Positions 17,522 to 26,975 of a stretch of 64,000 nt of DNA are shown piece after piece. Position 1 is the stretch's first letter, and every line of letters begins with the position of its first letter. The notes beneath the pieces were generated by a model, which did no database searches, was not told the DNA's origin, and saw nothing but the letters and a program-made list of their open reading frames with translations. The stretch comes from Pseudomonas sp. GTDB lineage: Bacteria > Pseudomonadota > Gammaproteobacteria > Pseudomonadales > Pseudomonadaceae. A program made the translations under genes and the position numbers. The stretch is from positions 1-64,000 of the forward strand of contig NZ_JASLGE010000039.1 of NCBI RefSeq assembly GCF_030150285.1. Direction: 5' to 3'.

Positions 17522-17800
17522 GAGCGTCTCTGTTGGCAAGTGGCAGTACAGATGAAAGGTGTCGTCGGTCAAAAAAGTGTGGCTATCAGCATGCCGCTGA
17601 AGTCACTTGAAGCGCAACTTGTGTGCGATTAAATCTGTGCCTGAATTGATCGTTTCTTACGCTGCCGGGTGATTTTCCTTAATGTGCGGGCGGGAGCCTT
17701 CCTGCTGAGGAAAGACAGCACGATTGGCCACGTTCTTATCAGGGTTGGCTATTCTGACAGTCCGCGTTTATACACATGTGCGCACTACAGGAGTTCCGGC

Positions 17801-18469
17801 ATGAAGCTTCGCATGATGATGGGTATGGTGGTTATGGCCTCGATCGGGGTCGTGGGCTGTGCCAGCAAGGTCCAGCAACCGGATGAATATTCCGGGTTTC
17901 TAAAGGATTACAGCCGCCTTAAAGAGGCGAAATCGCCTTCCGGCGCCGAGGTAATGCGTTGGGTCGATCCTGATATCAAAAACAAGCACTACACCCATTT
18001 TTATGTGGAACCGAGTCAGTTTTACCCCGCCCCTCAACCGACGGCCAACATTCCGCTCAACTCAATGACCGCAATGACCGATTATTACGACCAGGCCTTA
18101 AAGCGTGAGCTGAGCCTGTCGTTGCCGCAGGCCAGTGCCCCCGGCCCGGGTGTGCTTGTGGTGCGGCCAGCCATCACGGCCGTGAGCAGCAAAACCGAAG
18201 GGCTCAAACCTTATGAGTACATCCCGGTGGCGCTGGTCGCCGCCGCGGTCACGACAGCCTCCGGGCATCGCGATCAGGAAACCGGGCTCGCCACGGAAGC
18301 GGCGTTTATCGACGGGGGCAGCCAGAAGGTGGTTGCCCAGGTCGTGCGCAAGGGCATCGGCAAGCCTTTGAAAAACGAAAGCCAGGTGATGCAGGCCGAT
18401 GACGTGAAGGCGGTCATTGATGGTTGGGCATCGGATATGCACCAGTCGTATTTGAAACTGAAACCGTGA
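17801..18469 (+). CDS. DUF3313 lipoprotein
   Basis: 222-residue predicted lipoprotein. The signal peptide MKLRMMMGMVVMASIGVVGC ends in a lipobox (VVGC) with the lipidated Cys at residue 20. The rest fits DUF3313: PDEYSGFLKDYSRLKEAKSPSGAEVMRWVDPDI, then NSMTAMTDYYDQALKRELSL, LVVRPAITAVSSKTEGLKPYEYIPVALVAAAVTTASGHRD and DVKAVIDGWASDMHQSYLKL. Residue 21 is Ala, so outer-membrane sorting is expected. AGGAG lies eight bases before the ATG. The biological role of the family is unknown. Confidence 0.88.
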   Translation: MKLRMMMGMVVMASIGVVGCASKVQQPDEYSGFLKDYSRLKEAKSPSGAEVMRWVDPDIKNKHYTHFYVEPSQFYPAPQPTANIPLNSMTAMTDYYDQALKRELSLSLPQASAPGPGVLVVRPAITAVSSKTEGLKPYEYIPVALVAAAVTTASGHRDQETGLATEAAFIDGGSQKVVAQVVRKGIGKPLKNESQVMQADDVKAVIDGWASDMHQSYLKLKP

Positions 18470-18672
18470 AGGTCTGAGGCACCGTGCTACGCACAGGCGT
18501 CATAAAAAGTGGGCAAAATATATGTCTATGCGTAGGCAATGACTGATGATGTGGAAGGCATCCACTATTTGTCACCCTGGCCATGATGAAATTAGGCGCG
18601 GACCATAGGTCGTCTGCGGTATTCGTGTTTAACTTCGGCCTCTTCAAAAAACTGTTAAGAAGGACATTGTTC

Positions 18673-19173
18673 ATGGCTCAAGTGACGCTTAAAGGCAACC
18701 CTGTTCAAGTCAACGGCACCTTGCCACAAGCGGGTACCCAGGCCCCGGCGTTTTCGCTGGTGGCGGGCAATCTGGCCGACGTAACCCTGGCCGATTTTGC
18801 GGGCAAGCGCAAAGTGCTGAACATCTTCCCAAGCGTAGACACCCCGACCTGTGCGACTTCGGTGCGTAAATTCAACGCCCAGGCCAACGATCTGGACAAC
18901 ACCGTGGTGCTGTGCATTTCGGCTGACCTGCCGTTCGCTCAAGCACGTTTCTGCGGTGCCGAAGGCCTGGAAAACGTTCAGAACCTGTCGACCCTTCGCG
19001 GTGCCGAGTTCATCGAAAACTACGGCGTAGCCATTGCTGACGGCCCGCTGAAAGGCCTGACCGCCCGTGCCGTTGTGGTGCTGGACGCTAATGACAACGT
19101 GCTGCACAGCGAGTTGGTCAAGGAAATCGCTGAAGAGCCGGACTACGAAGCAGCGCTGGCTGTTTTGAAGTAA
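18673..19173 (+). CDS. tpx: thiol peroxidase
   Basis: 166-residue atypical two-cysteine peroxiredoxin that reduces peroxides with thioredoxin. The peroxidatic Cys is in FPSVDTPTCATSVRKFN (about residue 60) and the resolving Cys in FAQARFCGAEGLENV (about residue 94), the spacing of the Tpx family. The start giving MAQVTLKGNPV is preceded by AAGAAGGAC; an in-frame upstream extension of 30 residues is outside the family. A strong terminator follows, so the gene ends its own unit. Confidence 0.96.
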   Translation: MAQVTLKGNPVQVNGTLPQAGTQAPAFSLVAGNLADVTLADFAGKRKVLNIFPSVDTPTCATSVRKFNAQANDLDNTVVLCISADLPFAQARFCGAEGLENVQNLSTLRGAEFIENYGVAIADGPLKGLTARAVVVLDANDNVLHSELVKEIAEEPDYEAALAVLK

Positions 19174-19193
19174 CACGCGCCGCGTGACGGTAA

Positions 19194-19229
19194 ACGGTCT
19201 GGCACGAGAGTGCCGGGCCGTTTTTTTTT
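19194..19229 (+). terminator. Rho-independent terminator after tpx
   Basis: ACGGTCTGGCAC, loop GAGA, GTGCCGGGCCGT, then nine T. The 12-base stem pairs throughout with two G-U pairs. It starts 20 bases after the tpx stop codon. Confidence 0.92.
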
Positions 19230-19364
19230 GTACATGACACAATTCAGGGCGCTCGCCCCCTTACAACGTAAATACCCGGTAAAGAGCCTTTTCATAACCG
19301 CCGACACTGCTTATCGTTCAGCCTCCTGACAATAAGCGCTCGCGCCCAACTGGTTGATCACTCA

Positions 19365-20660
19365 ATGCATTCGTCTGTTTCCCCTAAATCTCGTCGCTGG
19401 CTGGTTGGCCTGCTGGTCTTGCTGATTGCTCTTGGCGTGAGCTGGTGGTGGTGGCCGTCAGACGCGAAAAAAGCACAGACGGCACAACCCGCAGGCCAGG
19501 CTGGCCGTTCGGGGATGATGCGCCCGGGGTTTGGCGGGTCTACCCAGGCCGTGCCGGTGCGGGTCGCCGAGGTGACGCGGGGCGACTTCCCTGTTTACTA
19601 CAAGGCCCTGGGCACGGTGACGGCGCTCAACACCATTAATGTGCGCAGCCGTGTCGCCGGTGAGTTGATCAAGGTGTATTTCAAGGAAGGGCAAATGGTC
19701 AAGGCCGGTGAGTTGCTGGCCGAGATCGACCCACGTAGCTACCAGAATGCCTTGCTGCAAGCGGAAGGGACGTTGTTGCAGAATCAGGCGCAGTTGAAGA
19801 ACGCTCAGGTCGATGTGCAGCGCTACCGCGGCCTGTACGCCGAGGACAGCATTGCCAAGCAAACCCTGGACACCGCCGAAGCGCTGGTCAACCAGTACCA
19901 GGGCACGGTCAAAACCAACCAGGCGGCCGTCAATGACGCCAAGCTTAACCTCGAATTCACGCGCATCCGTGCCCCGATCAGCGGCCGCGTGGGCCTGCGC
20001 CAACTGGACGTGGGCAACCTGGTGAGTGCCAACGACACCACCGCCCTGGTGGTGATTACGCAAACCGAGCCCATTGTGGTGAGTTTCACCTTGCCCGAGA
20101 ACAACCTGGCGCTGGTCCTGGAACGCTATCGCAGTGGTGCGCAATTGCCCGTGCAGGCCTGGAACCGTGGCGATACCCAAGAGCTGGCCACCGGTGTGTT
20201 GAGCAGCATCGATAACCAGATCGATATCACCACCGGTACCCTGAAGTTCAAGGCACTGTTTGAAAACCGCGACCAGCGCCTGTTCCCCAATCAGTTCGTC
20301 AATGTGCACGTGCTGGCCGACACGCTCAAAGGTGTGTTGCTGGTGCCGACGCCGGCCATTCAGTTCGGTACCAACGGCACGTTTGTGTATGCAATGGACG
20401 GCGACTCAAAAGTCAAAATCCGCAGCATCAAGGTCGGTGCCACTGATGGCGATGTGACGGTGGTCGAAGAGGGCCTGGACGCCGGTGACTGCGTGGTGCT
20501 GGAAGGTACCGATCGCCTGCGTGATGGCAGTGCGGCACAAGTGGTCAATGACAGCACGGCGGTGCCCGCGCCGGCGACCGGTCTGCGTCAGGACGCTTCG
20601 GCCGCCGAGACCCCGGCGGCACCTGCCGCGGGCCAGGGCAAGGGTAAGGCGCACCCATGA
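19365..20660 (+). CDS. muxA: RND efflux periplasmic adaptor MuxA/MdtA
   Basis: 431-residue membrane-fusion protein. An N-terminal anchor helix (WLVGLLVLLIALGVSWWWW, residues 11-29) is followed by the lipoyl-like half (NTINVRSRVAGELIKVYFKEGQMVKAGELLAEIDPRSYQ), an alpha-helical hairpin (about 110-190), the second lipoyl half (FTRIRAPISGRVGLRQLDVGNLVSAND) and the beta-barrel domain. It links the two pumps encoded next with the outer-membrane channel. Gene order matches muxABC-opmB of P. aeruginosa and mdtABC of E. coli. The stop overlaps the muxB start (ATGA). The C-terminus is a low-complexity Pro/Ala tail. Confidence 0.93.
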   Translation: MHSSVSPKSRRWLVGLLVLLIALGVSWWWWPSDAKKAQTAQPAGQAGRSGMMRPGFGGSTQAVPVRVAEVTRGDFPVYYKALGTVTALNTINVRSRVAGELIKVYFKEGQMVKAGELLAEIDPRSYQNALLQAEGTLLQNQAQLKNAQVDVQRYRGLYAEDSIAKQTLDTAEALVNQYQGTVKTNQAAVNDAKLNLEFTRIRAPISGRVGLRQLDVGNLVSANDTTALVVITQTEPIVVSFTLPENNLALVLERYRSGAQLPVQAWNRGDTQELATGVLSSIDNQIDITTGTLKFKALFENRDQRLFPNQFVNVHVLADTLKGVLLVPTPAIQFGTNGTFVYAMDGDSKVKIRSIKVGATDGDVTVVEEGLDAGDCVVLEGTDRLRDGSAAQVVNDSTAVPAPATGLRQDASAAETPAAPAAGQGKGKAHP

Positions 20661-23600
20661 ACCTGTCGCGCCTGTTTATCCTGCGACCGGTCGCCACCAC
20701 GCTGTGCATGCTGGCCATCGTGCTGTCCGGGATCATCGCGTACCGGTTGTTGCCGGTATCGGCCTTGCCCCAAGTCGATTACCCGACCATTCGGGTAATG
20801 ACGTTGTACCCCGGTGCCAGCCCGGATGTAATGACCAGTGCGGTCACGGCCCCGCTGGAGCGGCAGTTCGGGCAAATGCCCGGGCTGACGCAAATGGCTT
20901 CGACCAGTTCCGGCGGTGCGTCGGTGCTGACCCTGCGTTTTAACCTCGACATCAATATGGATGTCGCCGAGCAACAGGTGCAGGCCGCGATCAACGCCGC
21001 CAGTAACCTGTTGCCCAAGGACTTGCCTGCGCCGCCGGTGTACAACAAGGTCAACCCGGCCGACACGCCAGTGCTGACGCTGGCAATTACCTCCAAAACC
21101 ATGCTGTTGCCCAAGCTCAATGACCTGGTTGACACCCGCATGGCGCAGAAAATTGCCCAGATCAGCGGGGTCGGCATGGTCAGCATTGCCGGTGGCCAGC
21201 GCCAGGCGGTGCGCATCAAGGTCAACCCCGAGGCACTGGCCGCCAACGGTTTGAACCTGGCCGACGTGCGTAACTTGATCGGTGCCTCCAACGTTAACCA
21301 GCCCAAGGGCAACTTTGACGGGCCGACGCGCGTGTCGATGCTCGATGCCAACGATCAGCTCAAAACACCGCAGGAGTACGCCGAGTTGATTCTGGCGTAC
21401 AACAACGGTGCGCCGTTGCGGCTCAAGGACGTGGCCGAAATTGTTGACGGTGCCGAGAACGAACGGCTGGCGGCCTGGGCCAATGAAAACCAGGCGGTGT
21501 TGCTCAATATCCAGCGCCAGCCGGGTGCCAACGTGATTGAGGTGGTGGACCGCATCAAGGCGCTGCTGCCGAGCATCACCGACAACCTGCCCGCCGGTAT
21601 TGACGTGACTGTGCTCACTGACCGCACCCAAACCATCCGCGCCTCGGTGCGCGATGTGCAACACGAATTGCTGATCGCCATTGCCTTGGTGGTGATGGTG
21701 ACGTTTTTGTTTCTGCGCCGGGCCAGTGCCACGATCATTCCTTCGATTGCTGTGCCGCTGTCGCTGGTGGGCACCTTCGGGGTGATGTACCTGGCGGGGT
21801 TCTCGATCAATAACCTGACCTTGATGGCCTTGACCATTGCCACCGGGTTTGTGGTCGACGACGCCATCGTCATGCTGGAAAATATCTCGCGCTATATCGA
21901 GGAAGGTGACAGCCCGATGCAGGCGGCGCTCAAGGGGGCCAAACAAATCGGCTTTACCTTGATCTCGCTGACCCTGTCACTGATTGCGGTGTTGATCCCG
22001 TTGCTGTTTATGGCTGACGTGGTAGGGCGCTTGTTCCGCGAATTTGCGATTACCCTGGCGGTGGCCATTTTGCTGTCGCTGGTGGTATCGCTGACCCTGA
22101 CACCGATGATGTGCGCGCGCTTGCTCAAGGCTGAACCCAAGGCACATGAACAGGGTCGGTTCTATCGCGCCAGCGGTGCCTGCATCGACTGGATGATCGC
22201 CGAATACGGGCGCATGTTGCGCTGGGTGCTCAAGCACCAGCCGCTAACGCTGCTGGTGGCCATCGGTACGTTGGGGTTGACGGTGGTTCTGTACATGGTG
22301 GTGCCCAAGGGGTTCTTCCCGGTGCAGGACACGGGCGTGATCCAGGGCATTTCTGAAGCCCCGCAATCGATTTCGTTCACTGCCATGAGCCAGCGTCAGC
22401 AGGCCCTGGGCTCGCTCATCCTGCAGGACCCGGCGGTTGAAAGCCTGTCGTCCTATATCGGGGTGGACGGCGATAACGCGACCCTCAACAGCGGCCGCAT
22501 GCTGATCAACCTCAAGCCCCACAGCGAGCGCAGCGAAAGCGCCAGCGATGTGATTGCCCGCCTGCAGCCGCTGCTCGATCAACAAGTCGGCATCAAACTG
22601 TTTATGCAGCCGGTGCAAGACCTGACCATCGAGGACCGTGTCAGCCGCACGCAGTACCAGTTTAGCCTGTCGTCACCGGATGCCGATTTGCTGAGCACCT
22701 GGAGCCAGAAATTGGTCACGGCCTTGTCCAACCAGCCGGAGCTTCGCGACGTGGCCAGTGACCTGCAAGACAAGGGCTTGCAGGTGTACCTGGTGATTGA
22801 CCGGGATGCAGCCTCGCGCCTGGGGGTGACTGTGGCCACGATCACTGACGCGCTGTATGACGCTTTTGGTCAGCGCCAGATCTCCACGATCTATACTCAA
22901 GCCAGCCAATACCGCGTGGTGTTGCAGGCCAAAGACGGTGAAAAGATCGGCCTGCAATCGCTGGACCAGATCCACGTTAAAACCACCGATGGCGGCCAAG
23001 TGCGGTTGTCGAGCCTGGCCCGGATTGAAGAACGTCAGGCGCAACTGGCCGTGTCCCATATCGGTCAGTTCCCGTCGGTCATGGTGTCGTTCAACCTCGC
23101 CCCCGGCGTTGCGCTGGGGCACGCGGTGGAACTGATCGGTCAGGTGGAAAAAGACATCGGCATGCCGGTGGGGGTGCGCACCGAATTCCAGGGCGCGGCG
23201 CAAGCGTTTCAGGCGTCGCTGTCCAGCACTTTGCTGCTGATTCTGGCGGCCGTTGTCACCATGTACATCGTGCTGGGCGTGCTGTACGAGAGCTACATTC
23301 ACCCGATCACCATCCTCTCGACCTTGCCCTCGGCGGCGGTAGGAGCCTTGCTGGCGCTGATCCTTACCGGCAACGACCTGGGCATGATCGCCATCATCGG
23401 CATCATCCTGCTGATCGGTATCGTGAAAAAGAACGCGATCATGATGATCGACTTCGCCCTCGACGCGGAACGCAATCAGGGCATGGCCCCGGAACAGGCG
23501 ATTTATCAGGCGGCGCTGTTGCGTTTTCGGCCCATTTTAATGACCACGCTGGCCGCGCTGTTCGGTGCTGTGCCGCTGATGCTGGCCACCGGTTCCGGGG

Positions 23601-23752
23601 CTGAATTGCGTCAGCCGCTGGGCCTGGTGATGGTCGGCGGTTTGCTGGTGAGCCAGGTGTTAACCCTGTTTACGACCCCTGTCATTTACTTGGCCTTTGA
23701 TCGGATGGGACGGCGCTGGCGCAAGACGGGCTCGAAAGAGGTGCAGGTATGA
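20657..23752 (+). CDS. muxB: RND multidrug transporter MuxB/MdtB
   Basis: 1031-residue inner-membrane pump of the HAE1 RND family, proton driven. It has the first membrane helix at the N-terminus (LFILRPVATTLCMLAIVLSGIIAYRLLPVSALPQVDYPTI), two large periplasmic loops and 12 membrane helices in two repeats. Helix 4 carries TIATGFVVDDAIVMLENISRY with the proton-relay Asp pair. It works as a hetero-trimer with MuxC in the MdtBC system. The start overlaps muxA, but the end is separated from muxC by a 115-bp spacer with an inverted repeat, which is unusual for this operon. Confidence 0.94.
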   Translation: MNLSRLFILRPVATTLCMLAIVLSGIIAYRLLPVSALPQVDYPTIRVMTLYPGASPDVMTSAVTAPLERQFGQMPGLTQMASTSSGGASVLTLRFNLDINMDVAEQQVQAAINAASNLLPKDLPAPPVYNKVNPADTPVLTLAITSKTMLLPKLNDLVDTRMAQKIAQISGVGMVSIAGGQRQAVRIKVNPEALAANGLNLADVRNLIGASNVNQPKGNFDGPTRVSMLDANDQLKTPQEYAELILAYNNGAPLRLKDVAEIVDGAENERLAAWANENQAVLLNIQRQPGANVIEVVDRIKALLPSITDNLPAGIDVTVLTDRTQTIRASVRDVQHELLIAIALVVMVTFLFLRRASATIIPSIAVPLSLVGTFGVMYLAGFSINNLTLMALTIATGFVVDDAIVMLENISRYIEEGDSPMQAALKGAKQIGFTLISLTLSLIAVLIPLLFMADVVGRLFREFAITLAVAILLSLVVSLTLTPMMCARLLKAEPKAHEQGRFYRASGACIDWMIAEYGRMLRWVLKHQPLTLLVAIGTLGLTVVLYMVVPKGFFPVQDTGVIQGISEAPQSISFTAMSQRQQALGSLILQDPAVESLSSYIGVDGDNATLNSGRMLINLKPHSERSESASDVIARLQPLLDQQVGIKLFMQPVQDLTIEDRVSRTQYQFSLSSPDADLLSTWSQKLVTALSNQPELRDVASDLQDKGLQVYLVIDRDAASRLGVTVATITDALYDAFGQRQISTIYTQASQYRVVLQAKDGEKIGLQSLDQIHVKTTDGGQVRLSSLARIEERQAQLAVSHIGQFPSVMVSFNLAPGVALGHAVELIGQVEKDIGMPVGVRTEFQGAAQAFQASLSSTLLLILAAVVTMYIVLGVLYESYIHPITILSTLPSAAVGALLALILTGNDLGMIAIIGIILLIGIVKKNAIMMIDFALDAERNQGMAPEQAIYQAALLRFRPILMTTLAALFGAVPLMLATGSGAELRQPLGLVMVGGLLVSQVLTLFTTPVIYLAFDRMGRRWRKTGSKEVQV

Positions 23753-23766
23753 GCAGGGTAGTTGCA

Positions 23767-23860
23767 AGCTTCAAGCGACAAGTTAGAAGCCAGATATCCA
23801 GACGCCGACTGCCTTTGCTGTTGCTTTTCTCTTGCCGCTTGCCGCTTGCTGCTTGGAGCT
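23767..23860 (+). repeat. inverted repeat between muxB and muxC
   Basis: Left arm AGCTTCAAGCGACAAG (23767-23782) and right arm CTTGCTGCTTGGAGCT (23845-23860) are near-perfect reverse complements (14 of 16). Next to the right arm the 7-mer CTTGCCG is repeated in tandem (CTTGCCGCTTGCCGCTTGCTG). The element ends seven bases before the muxC ATG. This kind of CTTGC/CAAGC repeat is dispersed in Pseudomonas genomes. No transposase is present. Confidence 0.7.
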
Positions 23861-23867
23861 GTCACCC

Positions 23868-26800
23868 ATGAATCTGTCCGGCCCGTTCATTAAACGCCCG
23901 GTAGCGACCATGTTGCTGAGCCTGGCAATCATGTTGCTGGGCGGGGTGAGCTTCGGGTTGCTGCCCGTGTCGCCGTTGCCGCAGATGGATTTTCCGGTGA
24001 TCGTGGTCTCGGCCAGTTTGCCGGGGGCCAGCCCTGAAGTGATGGCGTCGACCGTGGCCACGCCGCTGGAGCGTTCCTTCGGCGCGATTGCCGGGGTCAA
24101 TACCATGAGCAGCCGTTCGAGCCAGGGCTCGACACGGGTGATTCTGCAATTTGACCAGAACCGTGATATCAACGGGGCCGCGCGCGAAGTGCAAGCGGCC
24201 ATCAATGCTTCGCGCAACCTGCTGCCCAGCGGCATGAAAAGCATGCCGACCTACAAGAAGGTCAACCCCTCGCAAGCGCCGATCATGGTGCTGTCGCTGA
24301 CCTCCGACGTGCTGCAAAAAGGCGAGCTGTACGACCTCGCGTCCACCATCCTGTCGCAAAGCCTGTCTCAAGTGCCCGGCGTAGGCGAGGTGCAGATTGG
24401 CGGCAGTTCATTGCCGGCGGTGCGTATTGAACTGGAGCCGCAGTTGCTCAACCAGTACGGCGTGGCCCTGGATGAAGTGCGCGCCACCATCGCCAATGCC
24501 AATGTGCGTCGGCCCAAGGGGGCAGTGTCTGACGATGAGCGCAACTGGCAGATCCAGGCCAATGATCAACTGGAAAAAGCCAAGGATTACGAGCCGCTGG
24601 TGATCCGGTATCAGGACGGCGCGGCCTTGCGCCTCAAAGATGTGGCGAAGGTCAGCGACGGTGTAGAAGACCGCTACAACAGCGGCTTCTTCAATAACGA
24701 TGCGGCGGTGTTGCTGGTGATCAACCGCCAGGCCGGGGCCAACATCATTGAGACCGTGAACGCGATCAAGGCGCAGTTGCCCGCGTTGCAGGCGGTATTG
24801 CCATCCAGCGTCAAGCTGAACCTGGCGATGGACCGCTCGCCGGTGATCAAGGCCACCTTGCATGAAGCCGAGATGACCCTGCTGATTGCCGTGGGGCTGG
24901 TGATTCTGGTGGTGTACCTGTTTCTCGGCAATGTGCGCGCGTCGCTGATTCCTACTCTGGCTGTGCCGGTGTCGCTGGTGGGCACGTTCGCGATCATGTA
25001 CCTGTACGGGTTTTCACTGAACAACCTGTCATTGATGGCGCTGATTCTGGCCACCGGGCTGGTGGTGGACGATGCCATCGTGGTGCTGGAGAACATCTCG
25101 CGGCATATCGACGCCGGCATCGCGCCCATGAAAGCCGCGTACCTGGGGGCCAAGGAGGTGGGCTTTACCCTGCTGTCGATGAACGTGTCGCTGGTGGCGG
25201 TGTTTCTGTCCATTCTGTTTATGGGCGGCATCATCGAAAGCCTGTTCCGTGAGTTTTCCATCACGTTGGCCGCGTCGATTGTGGTGTCGTTGGTGGTGTC
25301 GCTGACCTTGACCCCGATGCTCTGCGCGCGCTGGCTCAAGCCGCACGTGCCAGGCACTGAAAATGCCATGCAGCGCTGGAGCATGCGCCTCAACGAGCGC
25401 ATGGTCGGCGGTTATGCCCGCAGCCTGGACTGGGTGCTGCGGCACAAACGCCTGACCCTGCTCAGCTTGCTGGTGACCATTGGCGTCAACGTGGCGCTGT
25501 ATGTGGTGGTGCCCAAAACCTTTATGCCCCAGCAGGACACCGGGCAACTGATCGGTTTTGTGCGCGGTGATGACGGCCTGTCCTTCAGCGTGATGCAGCC
25601 CAAGATGGAGATCTTCCGCCAGGCGGTGCTCAAAGACCCGGCCGTGGAAAGCGTTGCAGGTTTTATTGGCGGCAATAGTGGCACCAACAACGCTGTCATG
25701 CTGGTGCGCCTCAAGCCTATTGGCGAACGCAAACTGTCCGCGCAAAAGGTCATTGAGCGCTTGCGCGAAACGATGCCTCTGGTGCCTGGTGGGCGCCTGA
25801 TGCTGATGGCCGACCAGGACCTGCAATTTGGTGGCGGGCGTGAGCAAACCAGCTCGCAGTACTCCTACATCCTGCAAAGTGGCGACCTGACCGAGTTGCG
25901 CACCTGGTACCCGAAAGTGGTGGCAGCGCTCAAGGCCTTGCCGGAACTGACAGCCATTGACGCCCGCGAAGGACGTGGTGCGCAACAAGTCACGCTGGTG
26001 GTCGACCGCGATCAGGCCAAGCGCCTGGGGGTGGACATGAATATGGTCACCGCCGTGCTCAACAACGCCTACAGCCAACGGCAGATATCGACCATCTACG
26101 ACAGCCTGAATCAGTACCAGGTGGTGATGGAGGTCAATCCCAAATACGCCCGCGACCCGCAAACCCTTGATCAGGTGCAGGTGATCACGGCCGATGGCCA
26201 GCGCATTCCGTTGTCGGCCATCGCCCACTATGAGAACAGCCTGCAGGGTGACCGCGTTGAACACGAAGGCCAGTTCGCCTCCGAGACCATTTCGTTCGAC
26301 ATGGCCCCCGGCGTGTCGCTGGATCAGGGCACTGTCGCCATCGAGCGCGCCATTGCCAAGCTGGGCCTGCCCGAAGAGGTGATCGTGAAAATGGCGGGCA
26401 CCGGCGATGCGTTTGCCGCTACTCAAAAAGGCCAGCCGTTCATGATTCTCGGTGCGCTGGTGGCGGTGTATCTGGTACTCGGCATTCTGTACGAAAGCTA
26501 CATTCACCCGCTGACCATCCTCTCGACCTTGCCATCGGCCGGGGTGGGCGCATTGCTGAGTATTTACCTCACGGGCGGCGAGTTCAGCCTGATTTCATTG
26601 TTGGGGCTGTTCCTGTTGATCGGTGTGGTGAAGAAAAACGCGATCCTGATGATCGACCTGGCGCTGCAACTGGAGCGCCATTCGGGTCTGAACCCTGAAG
26701 CCTCCATTCGCACGGCTTGCCTGCAACGCCTGCGGCCGATTCTGATGACCACGCTGGCGGCCATTCTGGGGGCCTTGCCGCTGATGCTGAGCAGCGCAGA

Positions 26801-26975
26801 AGGGGCGGAAATGCGCCAGCCCCTGGGCCTGACCATTATCGGCGGGCTGGTCTTCAGCCAGATCCTGACCCTTTACACCACCCCGGTGGTTTACCTCTAT
26901 CTCGACCGTGCCCGCCATCGTTTCAATACGTGGCGTGGCGTGCGCACCGATGCTGCCCTGGAAACTCCGCTATGA
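23868..26975 (+). CDS. muxC: RND multidrug transporter MuxC/MdtC
   Basis: 1035-residue second RND pump of the operon. It has the same 12-helix layout as MuxB. The N-terminus is GPFIKRPVATMLLSLAIMLLGGVSFGLLPVSPLPQMDFPVI and helix 4 has ILATGLVVDDAIVVLENISRH with the Asp pair. The MdtB/MdtC-type pair forms a mixed trimer in which each protein is needed for full activity. I chose the ATG giving MNLSGPF because it matches the family start; the 12 in-frame codons before it lie in the repeat. The stop overlaps the opmB start (ATGA). Confidence 0.94.
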   Translation: MNLSGPFIKRPVATMLLSLAIMLLGGVSFGLLPVSPLPQMDFPVIVVSASLPGASPEVMASTVATPLERSFGAIAGVNTMSSRSSQGSTRVILQFDQNRDINGAAREVQAAINASRNLLPSGMKSMPTYKKVNPSQAPIMVLSLTSDVLQKGELYDLASTILSQSLSQVPGVGEVQIGGSSLPAVRIELEPQLLNQYGVALDEVRATIANANVRRPKGAVSDDERNWQIQANDQLEKAKDYEPLVIRYQDGAALRLKDVAKVSDGVEDRYNSGFFNNDAAVLLVINRQAGANIIETVNAIKAQLPALQAVLPSSVKLNLAMDRSPVIKATLHEAEMTLLIAVGLVILVVYLFLGNVRASLIPTLAVPVSLVGTFAIMYLYGFSLNNLSLMALILATGLVVDDAIVVLENISRHIDAGIAPMKAAYLGAKEVGFTLLSMNVSLVAVFLSILFMGGIIESLFREFSITLAASIVVSLVVSLTLTPMLCARWLKPHVPGTENAMQRWSMRLNERMVGGYARSLDWVLRHKRLTLLSLLVTIGVNVALYVVVPKTFMPQQDTGQLIGFVRGDDGLSFSVMQPKMEIFRQAVLKDPAVESVAGFIGGNSGTNNAVMLVRLKPIGERKLSAQKVIERLRETMPLVPGGRLMLMADQDLQFGGGREQTSSQYSYILQSGDLTELRTWYPKVVAALKALPELTAIDAREGRGAQQVTLVVDRDQAKRLGVDMNMVTAVLNNAYSQRQISTIYDSLNQYQVVMEVNPKYARDPQTLDQVQVITADGQRIPLSAIAHYENSLQGDRVEHEGQFASETISFDMAPGVSLDQGTVAIERAIAKLGLPEEVIVKMAGTGDAFAATQKGQPFMILGALVAVYLVLGILYESYIHPLTILSTLPSAGVGALLSIYLTGGEFSLISLLGLFLLIGVVKKNAILMIDLALQLERHSGLNPEASIRTACLQRLRPILMTTLAAILGALPLMLSSAEGAEMRQPLGLTIIGGLVFSQILTLYTTPVVYLYLDRARHRFNTWRGVRTDAALETPL

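Noticed and set aside
25029..26507. Long open frame (492 codons) antisense to muxC
   Set aside because: Composition is His/Gln/Arg-rich as expected from the reverse frame of an RND pump; no family similarity.
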